From assembly GCA_903881065.1 (NCBI GenBank), contig CAIRRW010000182.1, positions 1 to 6,645 on the forward strand: a stretch of 6,645 nucleotides of DNA, in the 5' to 3' direction. This document shows, piece after piece, positions 1-5,223 of this stretch (position 1 is the first letter of the stretch; every line of letters begins with the position of its first letter). Made by a program: the position numbers and the translations under genes. The notes under the pieces were generated by a model. That model made no database searches. It saw only the letters and a list, made by a program, of their open reading frames with translations, and was not told the DNA's origin. Origin of the DNA: an uncultured Bacteroidota bacterium. Its GTDB lineage: Bacteria; Bacteroidota; Bacteroidia; 2-12-FULL-35-15.

Positions 1-63
1 GAACAAATAATTCGACTACCACCAAATTATGAAAAGATTTATCCAGCTGCAAATAGTCCTTAA
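1..63 (+). CDS. C-terminal end of an unidentified plus-strand protein (partial)
   Basis: The first base opens a reading frame of 20 sense codons ending in TAA at 61-63, followed at once by an in-frame TAG at 64-66. The tail contains RLPPNYEKIYP and ends in AANSP. The other two plus frames are not a better fit, and tandem stops are common at true gene ends. The gene begins outside the window, so its function cannot be told from this piece. It converges on miaA with only 15 bases between the two stop codons, so the gene ends are tightly packed and no terminator hairpin is visible between them. Chance openness over 20 codons is possible in AT-rich DNA, which limits confidence. Confidence 0.5.
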   Translation, partial: EQIIRLPPNYEKIYPAANSP

Positions 64-78
64 TAGTGCTTAACATCT

Positions 79-1005
79 CTACTCTCCTACTCTATCTTTT
101 ATGTAATTTAATATGTCTGTTTCATTGCCGGGTTCAAACCATTTTATTTCTTCGTCCCTCCTGAACCATGTCAGCTGACGTTTTGCGTATCTCCTTGTAT
201 TTTGTTTAATCAAATTAATTGCAGAATCAAGTTCCATTTTTCCATCCAGATAATCAAACAACTCTTTGTACCCAACTGTTTGCAATGCATTCAAGTGCTT
301 ATAGGATTTCAATTGTTTTACTTCATCAAGAAACCCATGCTTCATCATTTCATCAACACGAATATTTATTCGTTCGTATAAGTCCTCTCGCTTAGTGTTT
401 AAGCCTATTTTAATAATATTGAAATTACGTTTCTTTATTTTTCCTTCACGAAGTGAAGAATACGTTTTGCCTGAAGTCAGACAAACTTCCAAGGCTCGTC
501 TTATCCTTTGCGGGTTTTGCAAATCAACTTTGTAATAATAAACTTCATCCAACTCTTTCAAAAGATTTTGTAATCCTTCAATTCCGTCCTCTTTGTATAA
601 ATCATTAATTTTATTTCTTACCTCAAAATCTGCTTCCGGAAGTTCATCAAAACCTTTACAAACAGCGTCAATGTATAATCCTGAACCACCTACTAAAATT
701 TGAATGTAGTTTTCAGTAAATAAATTATCCAATAAATTAATCGCATCTATTTCATATTTGCCCACATTATATTCCTCTGAAATAGAATTTGAATTAATAA
801 AATAATGAGGAATTCCTTCCATTTCATTTACTGATGGCTTCGCAGTCCCAATAGTCATTTCTTTGTAAAACTGCCTGGAATCAGCGGAGAGAACAGAACA
901 ATTAAATAATTTTGCTAAATAAATACTTAATGAAGTTTTACCAATTGCAGTAGGACCTGCAATTACAATAAGTGTTTTAACTGGTACATTTTTACCACTC
1001 ACCAC
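79..1005 (-). CDS. miaA: tRNA dimethylallyltransferase MiaA
   Basis: MiaA transfers the dimethylallyl group of DMAPP to N6 of adenosine 37 in tRNAs that read UNN codons (i6A37), improving codon-anticodon pairing; it is cytoplasmic. The 308-residue product is full length for the family. Visible motifs, in order: P-loop GPTAIGKT (17-24), ADSRQFY with the catalytic-type Asp42, IGTAKP (52-57), GGSGLY (106-111), NPQRIRRALEV (164-174), VGYKELFDYL (244-253) and the C-terminal RRYAKRQLTWFRR (271-283). Ser108 occupies the place of E. coli Thr101, a conservative change. The start is GTG: the codon just upstream is an in-frame TAA, the second codon is also GTG, and the next ATG (residue 50) lies beyond the P-loop, so initiation must be at one of these two GTGs. 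It follows the acidic-tailed gene by 27 bases and is probably co-transcribed with it. No Shine-Dalgarno sequence is apparent. Confidence 0.96.
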   Translation of the reverse strand: MVSGKNVPVKTLIVIAGPTAIGKTSLSIYLAKLFNCSVLSADSRQFYKEMTIGTAKPSVNEMEGIPHYFINSNSISEEYNVGKYEIDAINLLDNLFTENYIQILVGGSGLYIDAVCKGFDELPEADFEVRNKINDLYKEDGIEGLQNLLKELDEVYYYKVDLQNPQRIRRALEVCLTSGKTYSSLREGKIKKRNFNIIKIGLNTKREDLYERINIRVDEMMKHGFLDEVKQLKSYKHLNALQTVGYKELFDYLDGKMELDSAINLIKQNTRRYAKRQLTWFRRDEEIKWFEPGNETDILNYIKDRVGE

Positions 1006-1032
1006 TTAGTTTTTTATTTAAAAGAGATATAA

Positions 1033-1686
1033 TTAATCTTCCTCCGAATGTTCATCCGAGTGTTCTTCAAAGTCCGAAGCCTCCATATCTTCCTCTTCTT
1101 CCATCGCCTCTTCCTCCACTTCCTCTTCGCCTTCTACACCTTCAAGTGCGGAAATATCATCATCATTTTTTCCGGCAACATAAGCATCCTCATCATCAAG
1201 TATCTCATCTTCCAATTCATTCTCTTCAACAACTGGAACAAAAAGATTTTTAATATATTGAGGAGGGGCGTCATCAACACTCTTAGCTATACGGGGATAA
1301 GTTATTTTGGCATCATCCGGAAGGATTTTTATAAGCTCCACTAACAAAGTCCAAGAAACATTCGGGTCATATACATACACAAATTTTTGATGAGGATCAT
1401 CAATCAAAGAAGCCATTTTACATTTACTCATTTGCCTTTTGGGTGCCAACGCCTCCCTTTTCCTCTTTTTGTTTTCTTCTTCATCTACAGGTTTAAGCGT
1501 TATTTCATCCCCCTTTCGCCAATAATCATCACTTATAAAAAAAGAAGCATTGTGTATATTATCAAACTTTATTGATTGCAAAATAATAGTATGAAAATCT
1601 TCGAAATTCTGCAACGACTTTATTTCGATTTCACGATAAACCTCTTCGTTATCTTCAAATGAAACTCTAAAACGGTAAACGGACAT
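1033..1686 (-). CDS. pRiA4b ORF-3-like (IS1096 passenger TnpR-like) protein with acidic tail
   Basis: The N-terminal part (about residues 1-150) resembles the plasmid pRiA4b ORF-3-like family: YRFRVSFED near the start, then FHTIILQSIKFDN, ASFFISDDYWRKGDEITL, SLIDDPHQKFVYVYD, WTLLVELIKILP and a YPR..KSVDDAPPQY segment. The family's biochemical role is not established; the 'TnpR' name reflects occurrence in IS1096, and no transposase or recombinase catalytic motif is visible here. A lysine/arginine-rich patch (ENKKRKREALAPKRQ, 71-85) splits the domain. Residues 154-217 form a low-complexity tail with about 35 Asp/Glu in 64 residues and one lysine, probably disordered. There is no signal peptide or membrane segment. 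The 217-residue product starts at an ATG with an A/T-rich leader. A TACTTTTG promoter element lies 43 bases upstream, and miaA follows after 27 bases, so these two probably share a transcript. Confidence 0.88.
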   Translation of the reverse strand: MSVYRFRVSFEDNEEVYREIEIKSLQNFEDFHTIILQSIKFDNIHNASFFISDDYWRKGDEITLKPVDEEENKKRKREALAPKRQMSKCKMASLIDDPHQKFVYVYDPNVSWTLLVELIKILPDDAKITYPRIAKSVDDAPPQYIKNLFVPVVEENELEDEILDDEDAYVAGKNDDDISALEGVEGEEEVEEEAMEEEEDMEASDFEEHSDEHSEED

Positions 1687-1729
1687 TTTTATATTGTTAT
1701 AATGATGAGTTGATATCTTATTCTAAAAG

Positions 1730-1737
1730 CAAAAGTA
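1730..1737 (-). promoter_or_regulatory. Candidate Bacteroidota -7 element (TACTTTTG) upstream of acidic-tailed gene
   Basis: On the minus strand TACTTTTG matches the Bacteroidota primary-sigma -7 consensus TAnnTTTG. It lies in the 81-base gap between the CCA-enzyme stop codon and the ATG at 1686, predicting a leader of roughly 38 bases. The matching -33 TTTG is not clear (only TTTC/TTTT runs lie at a plausible distance). It suggests that the acidic-tailed gene and miaA can be transcribed apart from the CCA gene. No terminator hairpin was seen in the gap, so read-through from the CCA gene is also possible. Confidence 0.5.
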
Positions 1738-1767
1738 ATAATTATGTTTTGATTAAAAGAGAAATCC

Positions 1768-3177
1768 TTACAGCTTAATCGTAATTCCCAATTCCCTTGC
1801 TTTTTCAATCATAAACTGAAATGCCTTGTCGTATTCATTGGGAATAATGCCATCCAAAATTGCTTCGCGAATAGCAGTTTTAATTATTCCAACTTCTCTG
1901 CCGGCTGGGATATTAAAGGTTTTCATAATATCTTCGCCGCTAATTGGAGGTTGCCAGTTTCTGATATTATCTTTCTCTTCCACCTCCTTTAATTTTTGTC
2001 TGACTAATTCAAAATTCTTTAAATATTTCTGAACTTTATATTCATTTTTTGAAGTAATATCTGCCTCGCAAAGTTTCATAAGATTATCAATATCTTCTCC
2101 CGCCTCAAATAATAATCTTCTTATGGCACTATCGGTAACTTCGCTTTTAGCCAATACAATTGGCCGGAGATGCAGCAAGACAAGCTTTTGTACAAACTTC
2201 ATTTTTTCATTTAATGGAAGTTTAAGTTCAGTAAATATTTTTGGAACCATCCGTGCTCCTTTATCTTCATGCCCATGAAAAGTCCAGCCATGTTCAGGTT
2301 CGAAACGCTTGGTTTGGGGCTTTGCGATATCATGCAGAATAGCTGCCCACCTCAACCAAAGGTCATCTGTCGTTTTACAAATATTATCCAGGACTTCTAA
2401 AGTATGATAAAAATTATCTTTGTGGGACTTGCCACTAATAGTTTGCACACCATGCAGCAAAACCATTTGTGGGAAAATATAGTGCAATAATCCTGTATCA
2501 AAAAGAAGTTTGAAACCAATGGAAGGAACGGGTGCAAGAATAATTTTATTCAACTCGTCGGCAATTCTTTCTTTAGAAATTATTTTAATTCTTTCTTTAT
2601 TTTTAGTGATGCTTTTTAAAGATTCTTCTTCAATAACATAATTCAATTGAGTAGCGAATCGTATAGCACGCATCATTCGCAAAGGATCATCCGAATACGT
2701 AATATCTGGATTAAGAGGGGTACGAATTATCTGCTCTTCCATATCATTATAACCTTTAAATGGGTCGAGCAACTCGCCATAGTTATTTGCATTTAATGAA
2801 ATTGCAAGGGCATTTATTGTAAAATCTCTTCTATTTTGATCATCTTCAAGTGTTCCATTTTCCACAATTGGCTTGCGGCTTTCTGATCGATAGGACTCTT
2901 TTCGGGCTCCTACAAACTCAATATCATAATCCTCATAAGCTATTTGAGCTGTACCAAAGTTTTTGTAAACGGTAACATGATATTGATTTCCAAGCTTTTT
3001 TGCGACTCTTTCTGCCAATTCTATTCCGCTGCCAATGGCAACAACATCAATATCCTTACATGGACGATTAATAATTAAATCCCTTACCCAGCCACCAATT
3101 ACGTATGCATCAATATTCATTTCGACAGCACATTGGCTTATGATTTTGAATACTGGGTGTATTAACTTTGTTTTCAT
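1768..3177 (-). CDS. cca: CCA-adding tRNA nucleotidyltransferase with HD domain
   Basis: This cytoplasmic class II nucleotidyltransferase adds or repairs the 3' CCA of tRNA from CTP and ATP without a nucleic acid template. With the start at 3177 it has 469 residues. Motifs: GGWVRD (28-33), the metal-binding DID (42-44), RRDFTINALA (116-125), DDPLRMMRAIRFA (163-175), neck motif SKERIADEL (201-209), then an HD domain: YHTLEVLD (257-264), LHDIAKP (281-287), HGHEDKGA (301-308) and HLRP (336-339). A longer frame opens at an ATG ending at 3222 and adds 15 residues. I prefer the inner ATG because family members usually begin shortly before the HPxFKII-like segment, and because a TACATTTG promoter element lies within the 15-residue extension. 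A specialised poly(A) polymerase or an A-adding-only enzyme has a similar sequence, but the single-copy context with miaA favours CCA addition; other copies elsewhere cannot be excluded. Confidence 0.93.
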   Translation of the reverse strand: MKTKLIHPVFKIISQCAVEMNIDAYVIGGWVRDLIINRPCKDIDVVAIGSGIELAERVAKKLGNQYHVTVYKNFGTAQIAYEDYDIEFVGARKESYRSESRKPIVENGTLEDDQNRRDFTINALAISLNANNYGELLDPFKGYNDMEEQIIRTPLNPDITYSDDPLRMMRAIRFATQLNYVIEEESLKSITKNKERIKIISKERIADELNKIILAPVPSIGFKLLFDTGLLHYIFPQMVLLHGVQTISGKSHKDNFYHTLEVLDNICKTTDDLWLRWAAILHDIAKPQTKRFEPEHGWTFHGHEDKGARMVPKIFTELKLPLNEKMKFVQKLVLLHLRPIVLAKSEVTDSAIRRLLFEAGEDIDNLMKLCEADITSKNEYKVQKYLKNFELVRQKLKEVEEKDNIRNWQPPISGEDIMKTFNIPAGREVGIIKTAIREAILDGIIPNEYDKAFQFMIEKARELGITIKL

Positions 3178-3184
3178 TGGGGCA

Positions 3185-3192
3185 CAAATGTA
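3185..3192 (-). promoter_or_regulatory. Candidate -7 element (TACATTTG) immediately upstream of cca
   Basis: The minus strand reads TACATTTG, a full match to TAnnTTTG, seven bases before the preferred cca ATG. A TTTT run lies about 21 bases upstream at the -33 distance, a partial match. If used, transcription would begin within a few bases of the ATG, giving a leaderless or nearly leaderless mRNA and excluding the longer N-terminus that starts at 3222. Confidence 0.5.
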
Positions 3193-3261
3193 AGGCAAAT
3201 GTTTTTGAAATTTAAAATACATGGTTTCAAATTCTAAATTCTTATCACAAATTTAAAATTT

Positions 3262-3387
3262 GTGAAGAAAAGCGGGAGATTAACAGCTATTGGTATCAGG
3301 AACTCGGTAATTAATATCGGAAACTCAGTAATTGTCATCGGGAGGAACAATACCTCTAATGAAGGTGACTTAATGACTTTTAATTAA
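3262..3387 (+). CDS. Possible 41-residue peptide ORF with heptad repeat (uncertain)
   Basis: A plus-strand frame, closed upstream by TAA at 3235-3237, runs from a GTG at 3262 to TAA at 3385-3387. It encodes a peptide with consecutive seven-residue units IGIRNSV and INIGNSV, a third degenerate unit containing VIGRNN, and a tail ending EGDLMTFN. The units correspond to the 21-bp DNA repeat at 3289-3351. There is no ATG before residue 38 and no clear ribosome binding site. I do not recognise a family. It may be a real small gene, a remnant of a larger repeat-containing gene, or non-coding repeat DNA that happens to be open in one frame. Confidence 0.2.
   Translation: MKKSGRLTAIGIRNSVINIGNSVIVIGRNNTSNEGDLMTFN
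3289..3351 (+). repeat. Imperfect 21-bp tandem repeat, about three units
   Basis: Units at 3289-3309 and 3310-3330 match at 16 of 21 positions, and every one of the five differences is an A/G transition. The third unit (3331-3351) keeps ATT at its start and ATCGG in the middle but then diverges, apparently by a small insertion. The unit length keeps one plus-strand reading frame open. This stretch is less AT-rich than the spacer on its right. Confidence 0.6.
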
Positions 3388-3450
3388 GAGTTGGCGTTAA
3401 TTAGCATTTAATAATATTAATTGTTTAAAAATAATTTAATTTATTCTAAT

Positions 3451-3476
3451 AAAAACTATTCATGTGAACTATTTTT
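3451..3476. repeat. Imperfect dyad (AAAAA...TTCA TG TGAA...TTTTT)
   Basis: Outer arms AAAAA and TTTTT and inner arms TTCA and TGAA are symmetric about a central TG. The three bases between the arms (CTA on both sides) do not pair. It could be a binding site for a dimeric regulator, but it lies about 155 bases before the -7 element of pnt, and short dyads arise easily in AT-rich DNA. Confidence 0.25.
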
Positions 3477-3497
3477 GAATGGAAAATAATTACTAGA

Positions 3498-3519
3498 AAA
3501 AAAAATTCTAATTTTTTTT
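3498..3519. repeat. All-A/T inverted repeat, 9-10 bp arms
   Basis: Eight A then TT, a CT centre, AA then eight T form a perfect inverted repeat; as a hairpin it would have a 9-bp stem and a four-base loop. With no G or C in the stem it would be weak as a terminator. Together with the A6 tract at 3524-3529 it may act as a curved or UP-like element upstream of the pnt promoter. Confidence 0.35.
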
Positions 3520-3611
3520 AAATAAAAAATCTTTAAAAGTCATATTTTACTTATTATCTCCGAATAACTGATTTTAATCAACTTTGCAAGGTTTTTATAA
3601 AAAACGAACGC

Positions 3612-3619
3612 TGTTAACA
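3612..3619. promoter_or_regulatory. TGTTAACA palindrome at the pnt promoter
   Basis: A perfect 8-bp palindrome ends 11 bases before the -7 element of the pnt promoter, inside the region RNA polymerase would cover. The position suits an operator, but no regulator can be named, and an 8-bp palindrome can occur by chance. Confidence 0.25.
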
Positions 3620-3630
3620 CAATATTTTGT

Positions 3631-3638
3631 TACTTTCG
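3631..3638 (+). promoter_or_regulatory. Probable pnt operon promoter, -7 element TACTTTCG
   Basis: TACTTTCG fits the Bacteroidota -7 consensus in its TAnnTTTC(G) form and sits in the context TTTTGTTACTTTCGTGCC, typical of promoters in this phylum. A -33 TTTG is not evident at the expected spacing. It predicts initiation near 3643 and a leader of about 93 bases before the pntAA ATG. No riboswitch fold was recognised in that leader. Confidence 0.55.
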
Positions 3639-3663
3639 TGCCGCAAAAAAATCAGTTTGATGA

Positions 3664-3697
3664 TTTGAAAATATGAAGAGCTGCTGATGTAATTTTC
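3664..3697 (+). promoter_or_regulatory. Possible second pnt promoter (TTTG, 22 bp, TAATTTTC)
   Basis: TTTG at 3664-3667 and TAATTTTC at 3690-3697 resemble the -33 and -7 boxes, but the spacer of 22 is slightly longer than the usual 19-21. It would give a leader of about 33 bases. It is weaker than the upstream candidate in its -7 match and could be a chance match in AT-rich DNA. Confidence 0.25.
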
Positions 3698-3712
3698 GAA
3701 TTCATAAACTTT

Positions 3713-3727
3713 TAATAATAATAATAA
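3713..3727 (+). repeat. (TAA)5 trinucleotide repeat ahead of pntAA
   Basis: Five TAA units end eight bases before the pntAA start codon, in the region where the ribosome binds. It is not translated in the pntAA frame. The leader has no Shine-Dalgarno sequence, as usual in Bacteroidota, so this A/T-rich tract may itself provide the unstructured start site. Confidence 0.6.
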
Positions 3728-3735
3728 AACATACA

Positions 3736-4857
3736 ATGAAATTATCAGTTCCTAAAGAAACTAAATTAAAGGAGAATCGTGTGTCGATAACGCCTGATGT
3801 AGTAAAAGATCTTGTAAAAAAAGGTTTTGAAGTTCAGGTAGAGTCTGGTGCAGGAGTAAATTCCTTCTTTGCTGACGAAGCATATACCGCAGCAGGCGCT
3901 CAGATTGTGAGTGATAAAAATAAAATATACAGTGATGCAGATGTTGTTCTAAAAGTGAATGCACCATCATCAGAAGAAATAGCAAAGATGAAAAAGGATG
4001 CTATTTTGATGTCGTTTATGTGGGCAGCAACGAATCCTGAATTGGTGGACGCATGCGTGAAAGCAGGGATATCTTCGTTTTCGATGGATGCAGTACCTCG
4101 TATATCACGTGCACAGAAAATGGATGCATTGTCTTCACAGGCAAACTTGGCAGGATACAAAGCAGTGATAATGGCAGCAGATACACTAGGAAAGATATTC
4201 CCGATGATGACAACAGCTGCTGGAACTATTCGTCCTTCCAAAGTGGTAATATTCGGTGCTGGAGTAGCAGGTTTGCAAGCAATCGCTACAGCAAAACGTT
4301 TGGGAGCTGTAGTTGAAGTATCTGATATTCGACCTGAAACTAAAGAGCAGGTAGAATCTTTAGGAGGGAAATTTATTGAAGTAAAAGGCGATTCTTCTGT
4401 GAAAATGGAAGGCGGATATGTAAAAGGTGTATCAGATGAGTTCTTGAAAGCACAACAGGAATTGGTTTCCAAGCATGTGAAAGAAGCTGACATAGTTATT
4501 ACTACAGCATTGATTCCGGGACGTAAAGCTCCAGTGTTGGTAACAGAAGATATGGTAAAAAGTATGCGTTTCGGTTCTGTAATAGTTGATATGGCTGTAG
4601 AACAAGGAGGTAACGTTGTTGGTAGTGAGTTGAATAAAACTATCAATAAAAATGGTGTTACTATAATTGGTGAAGGAAACATACCTTCATTATTACCAAT
4701 GAATGCAAGTGATTTATATGCCAAAAATATTCAAACATTATTATATCACTTAGCTGATAAAGACAAATTCAAATGGGAAATGGAAGAAGATATTACCAAA
4801 GGTTCTTTGATTACTCATAATGGATCAGCTGTACACACAAGTTTGAAAAAAGCATAG
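3736..4857 (+). CDS. pntAA: NAD(P) transhydrogenase subunit alpha 1 (domain I, NAD(H)-binding)
   Basis: This is the soluble NAD(H)-binding domain I of the proton-translocating transhydrogenase; it passes hydride from NADH to NADP+ bound on PntB while protons flow inward through the membrane subunits. At 373 residues it matches the separate alpha-1 subunit of the Rhodospirillum rubrum type, not the longer E. coli PntA that is fused to membrane helices. Motifs: KETKLKENRVSITP near the N-terminus, the RQD loop PRISRAQKMD with Arg122, Gln127 and Asp130, SSQANLAGY (133-141), dinucleotide fold GAGVAG (174-179) with Asp197 after it for the NAD ribose, and the mobile-loop segment around Tyr228. There is no membrane segment. 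Alanine dehydrogenase shares the fold, but the following pntAB and pntB settle the call. The ATG is the only sensible start, preceded by an A/T-rich leader. The pntAB gene follows after 38 bases. Confidence 0.97.
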   Translation: MKLSVPKETKLKENRVSITPDVVKDLVKKGFEVQVESGAGVNSFFADEAYTAAGAQIVSDKNKIYSDADVVLKVNAPSSEEIAKMKKDAILMSFMWAATNPELVDACVKAGISSFSMDAVPRISRAQKMDALSSQANLAGYKAVIMAADTLGKIFPMMTTAAGTIRPSKVVIFGAGVAGLQAIATAKRLGAVVEVSDIRPETKEQVESLGGKFIEVKGDSSVKMEGGYVKGVSDEFLKAQQELVSKHVKEADIVITTALIPGRKAPVLVTEDMVKSMRFGSVIVDMAVEQGGNVVGSELNKTINKNGVTIIGEGNIPSLLPMNASDLYAKNIQTLLYHLADKDKFKWEMEEDITKGSLITHNGSAVHTSLKKA

Positions 4858-4895
4858 AACCAAAAAATAAAATAGTTAAACAAAAAAATAAATAA

Positions 4896-5204
4896 ATGGA
4901 ACAGATTTTATCGTTTTTCGGAGAGAATAGAGAAATATTTTACTTCGTAATACTATCCATATTTGTGGGGATAGAAGTAATAGGAGGCGTACCAACAGTG
5001 TTGCATACACCATTAATGAGCGGTGCCAATGCGATACATGGAGTAGTAATAGTAGGAGCAATACATGTAATGTTGAATGTTAATACAGATAATATTCTTG
5101 CATTAATACTTGGTTTTTTGGCAGTTGTGCTTGGTACTCTAAACGTGGTTGGGGGGTTTGTGGTAACAGACCGTATGTTGGAAATGTTTAAGAAAAAGAA
5201 ATAA
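4896..5204 (+). CDS. pntAB: NAD(P) transhydrogenase subunit alpha 2 (membrane, three helices)
   Basis: This 102-residue inner-membrane subunit forms, with PntB, the proton channel (domain II) of the transhydrogenase. Three hydrophobic segments are visible, at about residues 14-33, 44-61 and 67-90, followed by a short basic tail ending in four lysines. The family signature GGVPTVLHTPLMSGANAIHG (31-50) is intact. His48 lies where E. coli PntA has serine in NAISG, and likely serves as the channel histidine in this subtype. The length agrees with the separate alpha-2 subunits of three-gene operons. The start ATG follows an A-rich leader without a Shine-Dalgarno sequence. The gene sits between pntAA (38-base gap) and pntB (19-base gap), clearly in one operon. 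Confidence 0.96.
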   Translation: MEQILSFFGENREIFYFVILSIFVGIEVIGGVPTVLHTPLMSGANAIHGVVIVGAIHVMLNVNTDNILALILGFLAVVLGTLNVVGGFVVTDRMLEMFKKKK

Positions 5205-5223
5205 CAATAAGAATTTAAGAGAT

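Larger units (their letters stand above)
3388..3630. other. AT-rich spacer upstream of the pnt promoter
   Basis: I found no gene, tRNA or factor-independent terminator here. It is very AT-rich and holds an imperfect dyad at 3451-3476, an all-A/T inverted repeat at 3498-3519, several A- and T-tracts between 3497 and 3530 that could bend the DNA, and a TGTTAACA palindrome at 3612-3619. It is the upstream side of the pnt promoter and the far upstream side of cca. Confidence 0.6.

Noticed and set aside
1048..1575. Two plus-strand open frames opposite the acidic-tailed gene
   Set aside because: Their Phe/Leu/Ile-rich translations are the mirror of Glu/Asp/Lys-rich coding on the minus strand; they only look like membrane peptides.
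1033..1686. Insertion sequence or transposon suggested by the IS1096-passenger family name
   Set aside because: No transposase, terminal inverted repeats or target duplication were found around the gene; the neighbours are housekeeping genes.
3498..3519. Factor-independent terminator
   Set aside because: The stem has no G or C, and no plus-strand gene that clearly needs a terminator ends just upstream; it is listed as an inverted repeat only.
3639..3735. Riboswitch in the pntAA leader
   Set aside because: The leader of about 93 bases is AT-rich with only a five-base pairing (ATCAG with CTGAT) around a long loop; no known aptamer core was seen.
3900..4724. Long open frame (274 codons) antisense to pntAA
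   Set aside because: It lies wholly inside a gene with strong family motifs on the plus strand, its translation is low in recognisable motifs and rich in Ser/Thr/Pro/Ile as expected from mirrored codons, and it has no promoter or start context of its own.
3736..4857. Alanine dehydrogenase
   Set aside because: The fold is shared, but the RQD loop, the mobile-loop tyrosine region and the adjacent pntAB and pntB genes identify a transhydrogenase subunit.
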